Source of the DNA: Eublepharis macularius
Taxonomy: Eukaryota > Chordata > Lepidosauria > Squamata > Eublepharidae
Length of the DNA stretch: 64,000 nucleotides
Reading direction: 5' to 3'
NCBI RefSeq assembly: GCF_028583425.1
Contig: NC_072800.1
Location: forward strand, 92,225,001 to 92,289,000
A model generated the notes under the pieces. It was not told the origin of the DNA. It was given only the letters and a program-made list of their open reading frames with translations, and searched no databases. Shown here piece by piece: positions 30,880-42,089 of the stretch; position 1 is the stretch's first letter; every line of letters starts with the position of its first letter. Position numbers and translations under genes: made by a program.

Positions 30880-31710
30880 ATAATTGCCTCCCCCCAGCTG
30901 GAAGAACGAGACAGACACAAGGCTTTGGAATTAAGGTCCGCTTTATTAAATACAACATCAACTCTAAACTGTGGCAAAGGCAAACTAGCTGTACAGGTCA
31001 AGCCACAGGGTCACTTCCTGACCTCCGCCTTGACCTGTCTGGGTGAGCCCCACTGCCCCGAGCGTGAGCCATTCTTGGAAAGGCCTCGGCCCAGCCGGCC
31101 AGAGAAAGGGTCTCCCCCCCCCCATCAGGCTCCTAAAGCCTCAGCTGTACAGCACGAGGGAAGGACTTGCACCTGGGGTTCCCTGGAGGCGGTCCGACAG
31201 GTGGTGGCAGCCATGAAGCAAACCATCCCTCCTGACAGACCCCATTTGCCCACCGATGGGGCATTGCCAAGGGGGTGCTCACCAACCCGCTCCCTATTCC
31301 CCGACTTTCTCCTCCTATGGATAACCTACCAGGCACCATATCAACAATTGCCTCAGACCCCTGCTTCAGTAAAAAGGTAAGCGAAAAAACCTTTTCCCTT
31401 TTTGCCAGTTTAGGAGAATGGGGAAAAATTCCTACCTGGCCCTGAAACGGCAACCGGCGAATCCTGCAGTGAAACAGGGAGAAGAGGGTGGGCTGATTGC
31501 ATGGAGCAACTGCACCATCTGGGGCAAAGATGCCTCTATCGGCTCTGTCTCTGCCCCCAAGGCAAAGACCCGGATGCCCGGGATGGCCATCTGTCTCCTC
31601 CTTCTTCCGAGGAGGCAAATTTCGGCCCTACGGCACAAGCCACTACACAACTGCCGTGCCTGGCCGCATTCTCCAACATGCTGTCACACACCGCTGTGAC
31701 CAATAGATAG
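30880..31710 (-). other. Unclassified GC-rich element, possibly a retroelement end (minus)
   Basis: The minus strand ends with TTGTATTTAATAAAGCGGAC and TGTGTCTGTCTCGTTCTTCC, a polyadenylation signal followed by a U5-like segment (near 30880-30960). Upstream are open frames of 161 codons (31618-31133, minus) and 213 codons (30739-31380, plus). Neither resembles a family I know. It may be an LTR or a processed transcript; no target duplication was seen. Confidence 0.35.
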
Positions 31711-32490
31711 AACCCAATGTGGGATTCTGCTTATAGGAGCAATTATCAGTCCCTATAGAGGCAGTGGCTTCTACTCTCCCAGTCCACTCAGTCATGGCAG
31801 ACACCTTCTTCTGGCTCAAGGAGCATTCTTCTAGCAGAAGAGGCTCTTGTTCCAAGGGTCTGAGCTTTGTGAAATCTTCCCCCTTCCTGCCCACACCCAT
31901 TTGCAATGCCTGTCTTGAATATTCAAATAATAATGGGCAACAGGAGTGGCTTATCCTCGACAGGGTGTCCTGTGAGGTGTGTGTATGCGCATAAAATTCC
32001 CCAAACTGAAATTGCTGTCATTATAAAATGCTGACAAAAATCTCCCATAGGCTGGGTTCTGATGAAATGAGAAACTATAATTAAAACTAGTCCATCATAT
32101 TAACAGGGGACACTCTGATAGATACAATTAGTTTAGAAACATGAAGCCAGAATGTGAAATGGATAGAGTTTCACATTACAATTAGGGGTGGGAAATTCCT
32201 GGAGATTTGGGGCAGTGTTTGGGATGGTGGAATTTGGGGAAGGGAAGGAGCTCAGAGAATAAACAGTAAAATCACAAATCTAAAAAGCATACATTTCAGT
32301 CAATCAAAATCTCGACAGATGTAAATTTCAGTCTCCTAAGATGGGGCCCCTTCACTCTTCCCTGCCTACCATACATAAAAAGGTGGAGGTCTGTAACTAC
32401 CCATCTGTAACTACCCATACATGAGGGGCAGATGATTATGTGCCCCATCCCCGCTAGCAGGAGACCGGGAGGTTTATTTGATGGATCTAA
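31711..32490. other. Unassigned sequence
   Basis: A short family F-like piece occurs at 32180-32235 (GGAAATTCCTGGAGATTTGG). Nothing else was recognised. Confidence 0.35.
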
Positions 32491-32790
32491 TGCGGCCTCA
32501 ACCATACACCTGGTGGAACATCTCTGTCTTACAGGCCCGCCCAAAAGATACAAGAGCTTGGCAGGCGCAGGTGTCTTCTGAAAGAGAGTTCCACCAGGTT
32601 GGGGCCAGGACTGAAAATGGCCTGGTTCTGGTCAATGCCAGTTGAGCCTCCCTTGGGCCAGGGATCACCAGTGAGTGTTTATCTGCAGATCTGAGCGCTC
32701 TCTGGGGTACATATGTGGAGAAGTGGTCCCTCAGGTATGCTGGTCCCAGTCCATTTAGGGCTTTATAGGTTAAAACCTCTAGGTTAAAAC
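32491..32790 (-). mobile_element. Degraded L2-clade LINE fragment (minus)
   Basis: In minus orientation it reads the L2 C-terminal region: the complement of GGTGGAACATCTCTGTCTTA, AGAGTTCCACCAGGTTGGGG and GTCCATTTAGGGCTTTATAG, parallel to 42840-43120. Frames are broken. Confidence 0.7.
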
Positions 32791-33135
32791 CTATAAAGCC
32801 CTAAAGAGACAGGATTTGCTGAGACAAACCAGATGGGAGGGATTATCTGTGGGCAAATCCTGGTGTCATCAAATAACCATAATTAAAAATAAGTCATGTT
32901 ATGTGTGATCCAAGCCATAGAGTGAGTATAGATTCATGGCTAGAATCAATCAATTTATTATTTGAGTTTTGGTGTTTGAAACTCAAAATGAAGCCTCCCA
33001 TCACAGTGAACATTCCTGGGTGATATTGGGACCTAGTAGTTTCAGGTCAGTAGCTGTGCTTTCCAAGATCTGGGTCTAATAGCACCTTAAAACCCAGATT
33101 TCCAACTAGATTTCCAACTAGATTTCCAATGAATG

Positions 33136-33676
33136 CAGGGCTTTTTTTGTGGAAAAAGAGGTGGTGGAACTCAGTGGGTTGGCAGCACACGGGGCTACTC
33201 CCAGCAGGAGGTGGTGCCATTGGTACCACATATGCATGCGTAAAGCATACATGCTCCCGGGACCATGAGATGACGTCACTTCCAGGAACTGACGTCATCA
33301 TGCAGGGCATAACCACTCCCGGAAGCGCTCCTGCAAGGGGGGGTAGTTTAAATTGCCCTCTGCACCACAGGTGATTTAAACACCCCCCTGCTCCAGCTGA
33401 CAGGTGCCAGTCAGCTAGAGCAAGGGGGATTTTAAAGTTTAATGGTCACTGGCCATGGGACCATTTTCTAGAGGTGCCAGAATACGGTTCCACCATGTTC
33501 CAGCTGAAAAAAAGCCCTCCACACCACTCACAAGTGGTGTGGAGGCCGATCTAAACTCCCCCCTTGCTCCAGCTGACTGGTTCCAGCTGGAGCAAACGGG
33601 GATTTTAAAGCCACGTGACCATTTTCTAGAGGTGCCGGAATGCCGTTCCACCATGTTCCTGCTGAAAAAAAACCCG
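33136..33676. mobile_element. MITE family C, long or compound copy
   Basis: The left end CAGGGCTTTTTTTGTGGAAA matches family C. Right-end sequences occur twice (33480-33515 and 33640-33676: GCCGGAATGCCGTTCCACCA ... GAAAAAAAACCCG), as if part were duplicated. Flanks AATGAATG / GATGTATG are a weak 8-bp duplication. Confidence 0.6.
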
Positions 33677-33689
33677 GATGTATGAGCTT

Positions 33690-34742
33690 TTGAGAGTCAG
33701 AGGTCCCCTTGTCAGATATGAGGAGCAGAAAAAGGAAGGAGTCTTTATATATTCCAAGCAGAGGGTGGGAGGGATACTGTAAATTAGAGTGTCAGGAAGC
33801 TAGCTACATGTTGTAGTTAACGTGACGGAGCAGGAGTGCAAAGTGCAGAAAATTATCATTCTGGTAGCTTAGTGGGAAAGTTTAGTGTGCTGGGACACAA
33901 ATGTTGTGAGCAGAAATACCATCCCCAGGAACAGCACACGTGGATTCCACAGGTTAACCAAAGCATCCACAAGTCATCATCATATCGAGTCAAGGAATTC
34001 CTCTTCAATACCCAGTTACCCATGGGCTCTCCATTTTAGTCAAGGATGTTCAAGACAAAAGACAGCCACGCATTACCTTGCTATGGAAACTTCCTGAGAG
34101 GCCCTTAAAGCTGAAATAACGAACCATTCTGTGGGGAAGATAGCAGTGTTTTAGCTAGTGACAAGAAAGGGCAAAAAGTGGGGGCTGAAAGCTTTGCTTT
34201 CACTGCCTTTAACCTGAAAACAAAGTCAGGCATCTGGGAGAAAATATCAGCAAGGGAGAGGTAATGAGTAGTTTGTTGTAGGGCCATTCAAGGGAAAAAA
34301 GAAAGATATGGGAACTGATTCCACCTGTGACAAAGACTTGAAGACCTCTAATGCAGCCAGAAGCCCCTCACCAACTCTGAGCCGCTAGACCCAGCCGCTA
34401 GACCCTAGACAAAGCAACCTCAAAGGGTATTTCAGATAACCTTCTCGCTTCAGAGTCAATAACCCCTCAACCATCTAAGGCAAGGGCTCAAACCAGCAGC
34501 TACGCTCCTCAAAAGAGACCAGGGCGGTATTATTCATAAGGCTGACTAGGTCGAAGCCTAGGGGCCCCGCAGGGACTAGAGGCCCATCAATATTTTAGGA
34601 TGTTGTCACTTCCGTCCTGATTAAGAGTTCTGCTGAGCTTGAAAGCTTGCACACTTGTGTCAATTTGGTTGGTGCTAATAGAAGCTACTGCACAGATTTC
34701 GTTCAAGTTACTAGAAGGAGCTGGTTGACAGATGCTAAGGAT
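33690..34742. other. Mostly unassigned; diverged fold-back piece at its start
   Basis: 33683-33800 (TATGAGCTTTTGAGAGTCAG ... CCTTGTCAGATATGAGGAGC) resembles family G. The rest shows no gene or repeat that I recognise. Confidence 0.35.
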
Positions 34743-34750
34743 CTCTGGAA

Positions 34751-35109
34751 CAGGGGCGGCGCAAGGGTTTACTATGTTTGCGGCCGGCCGGCCAGGCGCC
34801 CCTGCGTGTGCGTGTGTGCACCAGCTTTCGTGATGACGTCACGCGTGACGTCATCATGGGAGCGCACGCGCTGCCGCCGGCCCAATTGCTCTCCCGTTCG
34901 GTTGCCTGCACCGCCGCAGATGCCTGGCCGGGGTGGCTGCGCCTGGCCGGGGGCTTGTGCTGGTGGCGGCAGCGGCGCGGGGTGGGAGGGATAGGAGGCT
35001 GGTGCTTTGTGGCACGCGCTCCCATGCGCCGGGCCTCCTCCGCCGCTCCCTCCGGCACCCCGCACCTGCGGCCACCGCCTACCTGGCCTCAATAGGCCCG
35101 CCGGCCCTG
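34751..35109. mobile_element. GC-rich hAT-like element, 359 bp, CpG-island-like
   Basis: Ends CAGGGGCGGCGCAAG and GGCCGGCCCTG. Perfect 8-bp duplication CTCTGGAA (34743-34750 / 35110-35117). The interior is very CpG-rich and includes a palindrome TGATGACGTCACG / CGTGACGTCATCA (34831-34856) with two TGACGTCA motifs. The duplication shows it is an insertion and not a host promoter. Confidence 0.85.
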
Positions 35110-35480
35110 CTCTGGAAGCAGGACCCAAATACTCCCTGGACCTGTGACTGGTTACAGAGGGACTTTTCTGATCTCAACTCGACTGCAATGCCACCGCTGT
35201 ACATGTCTGGTTGCTAATGCTGCCGCTGCAAGTTCGGAAAGGTTTGGGAAACACAAAGAATCAACAGAGCCTCATCCGACCCTTTAACGCTGCTAAACGG
35301 GCCTGTTGCATCAATCAGAACATCTTGTCCCGGTACAGAGAGGATTGTTTGTCGATGGCTTATCTCTGTTTGACCACTCACCGAGAAACCTATTTAGCCT
35401 CTAGTTATCCGTAAACATTGGAAACATTCACAACCCAAGAACTTGCACCATATGGACTTACATTTCTACGGTAAGATGAA
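35110..35480. other. Unassigned sequence
   Basis: Nothing recognised. Confidence 0.35.
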
Positions 35481-35765
35481 CAAATGTCCTTCTGTAAGGA
35501 GGAGACATTTTTAGTGCTAAGAGGGATGGTTTGCTGGGTAACTGCTAGCATCTTCTTGCAAAAATTGAAATACAGATGGGGTTCCAGCATGAGAAAAGGG
35601 TCTAGGGGTCTTAGTAGATCATACACTGCACATGAGTGTGATACAGTAGCTAAAAGGGCAAATGAGATTTTAGGTTGTATCAATAGAAGTATAGTGTCCA
35701 GACCAAATGAAGCGATGGTATCACTTTACTCCGCTCTGGTTAGACTTTACCTTGAGTATTGAGTT
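35480..35765 (+). mobile_element. CR1 LINE, RT C-terminal piece (interrupted)
   Basis: A frame at 35484-35762 ends AKRANEILGCINRSIVSRPN ... LYSALVRLYLEY. It is homologous to CR1 at 2480-2600. It stops at 35760 and the expected next segment (QFGA...) appears only at 37187, so 1.4 kb is inserted. Confidence 0.75.
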
Positions 35766-35890
35766 TGTTGGAATAGGCGACTCAGCATGCCTTGAACATT
35801 GGGGGGAGGGCGCTGCATGTCTCTCTGAACATGCCACTAGAAATCTAGAAATCTGCCACTTTTTTGTCTAAGGTGGGAACGCCTCCTGAC

Positions 35891-36655
35891 TAGACATGGG
35901 CATGGATAGAAAAAAACCTGAACGCCCTGCTCATCGTTCATTGCCATCCACGAACAACAAACAACGAACATGGACGAACATGAACTGCTCCCGAACATGT
36001 TTGTTGTTTGTGGGAGCCAGAACCACCCCCACCCCACACTTAGCCCCCTCCCCTCAAACCCACTTACCTGGCCCTTTAATGATCCCTTTAAACTATCCGC
36101 TGGCAGGCAGCGGGGGGGGGGGGTCCCCCCTGCCACCTGCCAGCGGATAGTTTAAAAGGCTCTGCCCTGGTAAAAACAGCAGTGTCCGCTGGCAGCTAGT
36201 TTGAGGGGTTACCAACTGACCTTCCCAATGTCCAATACCCACCAAATTTGCAGGGGACATAGTCCTCACTGTCCTCTGAAGACCCCCCCCCCCCAAGTTT
36301 CAGAGAGATTGCACCCTGGGAAAGGCATGATCCACTGGTCTCTCCCTTGGCTGTCATTTTCTCTTCACAGTGGCAAAAATGGGACTCTCTGCTGGAAGTA
36401 CTTTGAAGGGTTAAAGCCAGAAGGAAAGCCCGAAGGAGTTCAGACAAAGTTCAGTCTCTGCCTCCAGTTGCCAAGGGAATTGATTGCAGGTGCCAGACTG
36501 TCTGGCTTGATGAACGGCTGATGAAGGCAACAAACGAGGCTTGCAAAGACCACTTGTTTGTTTGGAATGGGGCCTCACGAATGGCTTGTTCGCGAACAGA
36601 CAAACGGGCTATTCATGGGTTTTTTCGTTTGTAATGCTTTTCGTGCCCATGTCTA
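35891..36655. mobile_element. hAT-like element family D, 765 bp
   Basis: Ends TAGACATGGGCATGG and CGTGCCCATGTCTA. Perfect 8-bp duplication CTCCTGAC (35883-35890 / 36656-36663). GC-rich interior with paired AAACTATCCGCTGGCAGGC / CTGCCAGCGGATAGTTTAA. Lies within the material that splits the CR1. Confidence 0.9.
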
Positions 36656-36679
36656 CTCCTGACTCCTTCTTGTCTCTAT

Positions 36680-36797
36680 GGGCCAAGCTACACATGACGA
36701 ATGACACTTGAACGGCAAGTGGATTTAGTGGAGGGCAAGTGAACAGGGAGAAATACACTTGCTGTTCAAGTGTCATTCGTCATGTGTAGCTTGGCCC
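36680..36797. mobile_element. MITE family A, 118-bp copy
   Basis: GGGCCAAGCTACACATGACG ... complement ending CTTGGCCC. Identical in length to the copies at 309 and 48227. Flanks TAT / TCA do not match. Confidence 0.75.
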
Positions 36798-37185
36798 TCA
36801 GCCTCTTGGGAGAATCTCTCTCTTGCCATGTGGCTTTCCAATGAGAAGGATGTATCCCTCCATGCTCCGCCAAGAAGGCCTCATCCACAGACCCACACTT
36901 TCAGCCTCACTGCCTAGTTTTCAGGCCGTGGTTTAGAATTAGGGATTGTAACTCTTTAGATTAGGAACTTTCCCTTTTACTACAAGATATTACTATGGAA
37001 GAAATCTACTTAAATAAAACTGTAAGTTGTATGTGTTTATGATTTTGTCTGAAGACTAATTAATGCACATGATTGGGGTTTAAACTCTTCTGCCTAAATA
37101 ACTCTGCTGTTACTCTGCTGTGTTACTATAAAGGTTTCACATAACTATAGTTTCAAACCAAGAAACCTAAATATAAAAACTTGCA

Positions 37186-37866
37186 ATAGTGTTCAGTTTG
37201 GGGCACTGAAGGTGAAGAAGGATGTTGATGAGCTAAAACATTTCCTAAGGAGGACAACAAAGATGGTGAAGGGTCTGGAGACAAAATCTTTTGAGGAAAG
37301 GTTGAAAGGGTTGTTTAGAGGAGGAGGCGACTGAGAGGTGATATGATAGCCCTTTGCAAGTATTTGAAGAACTGTCACACAGAGGATGGAGTGGAGTTGT
37401 TTTCTGTTGCCTCAGTGGGTTAGACCAGAAATAACAGGTTTAAAATTAAAGCAAAAGAGTTTTCAGCTAAACATTAGGAAGAACTTCCTTACAGTCAGAG
37501 TGGTTCCTCAGTGGAACAGGTTTCCTCAGGAGGTGGTGGGCTTTCCTTCCTTGAAGGAAATTAAGAAGAGGCTAGATGGCTATCTGACAGCTATGAGGAT
37601 ACTATGACTTAATATGAATGGACACAGATCGGGAGAGGGAGGGCAGGAAGGGACGAGCCAGTGCTGGACTCTTGTGGACCTTTCTTACATGCCCAGGGTA
37701 ATGCCGATTGCCATTTTAGGGTCAGAAAGAAATTTTCCTCCAGGCCAGATTGACCAGGGATTCTGGAGGTTTTTGCCTTCCCCAGGAGGACATTGAGCAG
37801 GGAGAGGTGTGTGGACGGGAGATAAATGTGAATTTCCTGCATTGTAGAGGGGGTTTTACTAGATGA
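37186..37866 (+). mobile_element. CR1 LINE, continuation and 3'UTR
   Basis: Reads [40 protein letters not shown] and LNIRKNFLTVRVVPQWNRFP in several frames. The CR1 3'UTR follows (ACATGCCCAGGGTAATGCCG ... GTGAATTTCCTGCATTG). Confidence 0.8.
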
Positions 37867-38275
37867 GTTAGAGCGATCCCTCGGTGGAACAGGCTTCCTC
37901 GGGAGCTGGTGGGCTCGCCTTCTTTGGAGGTTTTGAAGCAGAGGCTTGAAGGCCATCTGACAGCAATGTTGAGTCTGTGAACCTGGGCAGATTATGAGAG
38001 GGAGGGCAGGAAGGGTTGCATCAGGGCTTAGTTCTCGTGGCCCTTTCTTACATGCCCATGGTAAGGCCGATCACCACTTTGGAGTCAGGTAGCAATTTTC
38101 CCTAGGCCAGTTTGGCTAGGGATCCTGGAGGTGTTTTGCTATCTTCTGGGTCACTTGGGGCAGTCAGAAGGTGTGGGGGGGTAGTTGTGAATTTTCTGCA
38201 TTGTGCCGGGGGTTGGACTAGATGACCCTAGAGGTCCCTTCCAACCCTATGATTCTATGATTCTATGATTCTATT
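37867..38275 (+). mobile_element. Second CR1 LINE 3' end
   Basis: GATCCCTCGGTGGAACAGGC ... CTTTGGAGGTTTTGAAGCAG repeats the CR1 C-terminus. The 3'UTR ends TTGGACTAGATGACCCTAGA and three units of ATTCTATG. The start abuts the previous CR1. Confidence 0.85.
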
Positions 38276-38282
38276 ACCCATG

Positions 38283-38860
38283 GTACACTTTCACCTCTGT
38301 GCTTCTTTGTTCATATTTGTCTGCCTCCTACCTTCTGGCACCTTACCTGTTCTCCAAGAATTCTCAAAGATAATAGACAGGGGCTCTGCAATTACATCAG
38401 CAAATTCCTTTAGTACCCTAGGATGCAATTCATTTGGCCCTGAAGATGTGGTTTCATTTAAAGAAGCTAAGTGTTTATGTACTTTCCCTATGCATATCCT
38501 AGGCTGCAATTCCCTTCCTTCATAATGTGTTCTCTTTTCGCCAGGTTGAGCACAGTTCCCCTTGCAAGAGAAGACCGAGGCAAAGGAGGAATTGAGCAGT
38601 TCTGCCATCTCTTTATGGCCTGTTAAAATCTCACTCACCTCTTCCCGCAGTGGGCCTATTACTTCCTTATTTTTCTCTTGCTCCAAACATAACCAAAGAA
38701 CACTTTTTGTTAAGTTTAGCATCTCTAGCTAGCCTAAGCTCATATTGAGCCTTTCTAACACTCTCTCTAAAAGCAGCTAGCAATTTGTTTATTTTCATCC
38801 GTATTGCAGCCCTCCTTCCATTTCTTCCGAAGGGCATCATTAACACCAAACAGTGAGTAT
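38283..38860 (-). mobile_element. CR1 LINE, region upstream of RT (minus)
   Basis: Minus-strand frame 38722-38291 (143 codons) reads VIGPLREEVSEILTGHKEMA, ELLNSSFASVFSCKG, LNETTSSGPNELHPRVLKE and FADVIAEPLSIIFENSWRTG. This is the segment between endonuclease and RT in CR1. It is in head-to-head contact with the plus-strand CR1 end at 38275. Confidence 0.82.
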
Positions 38861-39700
38861 TGTAAAAGTTCCTCTGAGCCCTAACAGCTATTAGTTCTAT
38901 TTAAAAATAGCTTTTAGTTCCACTTAGAATTCGTTGGCTTCCCCTTTTCTCAGTATTTGAGCAATTTCTTCTCAACTCGACTCTACAATTCCAGTGGACT
39001 TCATACTGAGAGATGCATTTCGCCATTCAAACATAACTTGGTCCCGAAGGTTTGGCTTCTGTAAAGTTTAAATATGCTGACCAGTCCCTGCAGTTCCTGT
39101 TTTCCTACCATCTTTGGTTTCAATGGTTTCCAAAGCCTTATGTAGGTGGAGGTTGTTTTTGATTCTCAGTCCCAATATGGTGAAGGAATGACCATTTCAT
39201 GGTAAATATTTAGATGGTCTCTCTTCTTCTAACCGCACATCTCTTCTTGGGAATAATTTGGTCGGTGGCACTCTCAATGCACCAAGCCAGATGGGGTTTC
39301 GTGGAGCCACGGTACGTGTGGTGATGCTCTGGATCACGGCCCGAGGCATTGGTAGACATGATGTAAGTTTCCAGCCTTTATATCATGGATTTGGGTTATG
39401 GGATATCTCTCTTGTGTAAGTGCGCGAGTTCTCTCTGAAGAAGAAGAACCGGCATGGGAAATTTGGAGGAGTTTATGACCCACACGCTTTGTACCAAGGT
39501 CATTTTGCAGTACAAGATATTCATAGAAGCAATAAAATTGGAAAGTTTGGCTCTCTAAAACAAGCTCTGGCTGATGGGTTGAAGACTCTGTTGCTCCCAC
39601 GCAGCTGCTCAGATGAAGGGCTATACTTCAGCAGGAGAGATTGAAAGCAAGCACTACCTTTGCATGGGGGAGTTATGCTCCTACTGCTTAGAAATAAATT
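38861..39700. other. Unassigned, possibly the 5' part of the LINE that follows
   Basis: The sequence looks moderately conserved and has no repeat motif. It could be upstream coding of the element at 39700 with many breaks, but no domain can be named. Confidence 0.3.
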
Positions 39701-40592
39701 CCCCTTGAGGCTCGTTCCTTCAGGAGGGAAATAGAAGTCTTTTCTTGCTAAGGAACTCCATACTGATATGTGGTTTCTCCAGCCTCCTATCTATCAAGCC
39801 TGGAGATCCCATCCTATCGTAGGGCTTTCTCATTAGCCCGATGTAATACATTTCCATCTGCAATACTTGAAGGCCGTTATAAGAAGGTCCCAATGGCTGA
39901 GCGAGTTTGTCCATGCAAGGCAGGGAAAGTAGAAACAATTGAGCACATTATGCTTGCTTGTAAGCAGGGCTTTCTTTCTGGGAAAAGAGGTGGTGGAACT
40001 TAGTGGGTTGCCCTTGGAGAAAATGGTCACATGGCTGGTAGCCCCACCCCCTGATCTCCAGACAGAGGGGAGTTGAGATTGCCCTCTGCGCCGCCGAGTG
40101 GCGCAGAGGGCAATCTCAACTCCCCTCTCTCTGGAGATCAGGGGGCGGGGCCACCAGCCATGTGACCATTTTCAAGAGGTTCCGGAACTCCGTTCCCCCG
40201 CGTTCCCCCTGAAAAAAAGCCCTGCTTCTAAGTTCTACCACGAAATACGTATAAAACATATCCAACCTGCATTGAAGAAGCTTTCGAGCCTCCCTGACAC
40301 AGAGCTAACTAATAAGCTCCTGTCAAGTGCCGATCCCCAGATCACGTTGGCTAGTGCCAGATTTTTAGCCGTGGCTTGTAGAATCCACAGGGAACGTGCA
40401 AAGGAGTAACTTCTGCTTTTATTTCTAACCCTGAAAGCCCACACTTTTGTATTTATATTGCCAAGTTTTTATATAATTATATATTTATATAATTATTTTT
40501 ACAAAGTGGTGTATTTTGTATATGATACTCACTTATGTTTTTTACAAGTCTGTACTGGTTATTAACTGTAAATAAATCTGATTGATTGAATC
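39700..40592 (+). mobile_element. Unclassified LINE 3' end, split by a MITE
   Basis: Frames 39770-39965 and 40225-40409 encode YRRAFSLARCNTFPSAILEG, KVPMAERVCPCKAGKVETIE, HIMLAC, then ADPQITLASARFLAVACRIH. The C-P-C ... E-T-x-E-H ... C pattern is a zinc-binding C-terminal motif seen in some LINEs. The 3' end is AAATAAATCTGATTGATTGA. The clade is unknown. A family C MITE interrupts it after the last Cys. Confidence 0.6.
39965..40224. mobile_element. MITE family C, 260 bp, inside a LINE
   Basis: CAGGGCTTTCTTTCTGGGAA ... GAAAAAAAGCCCTG. 8-bp duplication CTTGTAAG / CTTCTAAG (39957-39964 / 40225-40232). The arms include a perfect pair around GCCCTCTGCGCCGCCGAGTG. Confidence 0.85.
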
Positions 40593-41340
40593 TGACTCCA
40601 TACGGAACAGGAAATACGGAGCAAGAGTTTTTAGCTGAGATGCCTTCTCATGGCAAGCAATCCCTGAGTAATTTTCTCTGTTGCCTGCCATTGCTCCAAG
40701 CAGCAGTAGGAGAAAAATAAATAAAAATAAGGCTTCATCCTAGTTGCCAGCATGTCACTTCTGGGTACAATCCAGAAGTGACAATAGGAGCTCTAGGAAT
40801 TGCCAGAAACTCTATGGTAAAACCATAGAGTTTTATTATTCTGTAATTCTTAGAGCCAAGAATTCCAAAGCTCCAGGCATTTCTCAACCAGGAGAACTGA
40901 TTCTCAACTACCTGTCCCACATGACTTTGTGTCCATACTGGTTCCACAGGCTGCAGTAGAGCCTTTTCACATCCAGAGGGGTCTCTCCTCCCTCTTACAA
41001 GAGCAGAAAAGTTGACAGGATCCAACCCAGTTCCTTTTATTTGGTGTGCATCCCTGGCAAATAACTGTCTCTATTTTGGTCCTGGGCAAGATTGCAGGTA
41101 GGAAGGGTGCCTTTGCATAACATTTTCTTGCCCGAGAAGCCATTTCCCCCCCCCCAAGTTGTAGCGCCCCCAGACCAGATTTCCACAAATTAAATCTCTG
41201 TACGAGATATGGATGCATCTTGGGGGTGGGTGGGTGCTTGTCCATGTAAATGCATGAACGCTAAGGCACCACCCAGTAGAAGCATAATGCCATTTTGCAC
41301 ATTTCATTGCACACTCCCTCAAGCTCTTCAAAGGAACAGC
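40593..41340. other. Unassigned; short old repeat
   Basis: 40745-40840 (CACTTCTGGGTACAATCCAG ... TAAAACCATAGAGTTT) is a dispersed repeat also seen at 28550. No gene was recognised. Confidence 0.35.
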
Positions 41341-41342
41341 AG

Positions 41343-41583
41343 AATAAAAATGGACTGGGTGGGAACAACAGAAGGGTCTCCTCTACCTGTGTTGCTTATT
41401 TAAACTGCCACCACCTCTTCTCCTCTGATATTATGCCTAGAGAATTATGTCCTGGTGCATCTTTAACCAGAAGAATAAGCATCCTATTTAATTTAAAGTC
41501 AAGGAAAGAGAGACGATGGCGGTCTAAATAAGCAGCATGGGCAGAGGATACCCTTGTATAGTATCTACAGAGACCATTTTTAT
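41343..41583. mobile_element. Inverted-repeat MITE, about 240 bp
   Basis: Left arm ATAAAAATGGACTGGGTGGG ... CTCCTCTACCTGTGTTGC; right arm GCAGCATGGGCAGAGGATAC ... CAGAGACCATTTTTAT. About 70 bp of pairing. A unique family in this window. No duplication was resolved. Confidence 0.6.
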
Positions 41584-41599
41584 CCCAAGAAGCTGTGGG

Positions 41600-41760
41600 C
41601 AGTGGCCAGAGTTCTTCCTCCCATATTTTCCCCTCACAACAACTCTGCAAGGTAGGTCAGGCTAAGAGAGAATGACTGGCCCAAGGTCTTCCAATGAGAT
41701 TCTCAGCAAATTGGGATTTGAACCTGGCTCTTAGTCCAACACGCTAACCATGACATCATC
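41600..41760 (-). mobile_element. tRNA-headed SINE (minus)
   Basis: CCTCACAACAACTCTGCAAG ... TGGCCCAAGGTCTTCCAATG ... GGGATTTGAACCTGGCTCTT (B box in reverse). Confidence 0.7.
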
Positions 41761-42089
41761 CAAGTTCATACACAATAGTTGGTGAATATTCACTATGGGT
41801 ATAGTGGTGTTAAACAACAGAAGAGGGTCCCCATTGTCATGCACAGAATGTCAAAGTGTCTGCAAGTTTGTAAAGGATTGCTGGTTGAGGGTGGATGCTT
41901 TATCCTCAAACAGCAGCTGCTGGTGGAAGGGCCCAATATGGATAAGGACTGCTGTGTTGGGTAATGGAGGTTTAACTGATTGCTTCCACACCATTTCCCT
42001 TATTGCAACTGCCCCACCTTTGGCTAGTTTAAGTCCTGATAACAGAAAAGGCGGACAGAATATGCGTACCTGCCTTCTTTCTCTGTGTG

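Noticed and set aside
30739..31380. 213-codon open frame as a host gene
   Set aside because: No recognisable domain, overlapping frames on the other strand, and a likely retroelement context. Kept only as an unclassified region.
34745..35110. CpG-island promoter of a hidden gene
   Set aside because: 8-bp target duplications and CAGGGG ends show it is an inserted hAT-like element. No exon follows.
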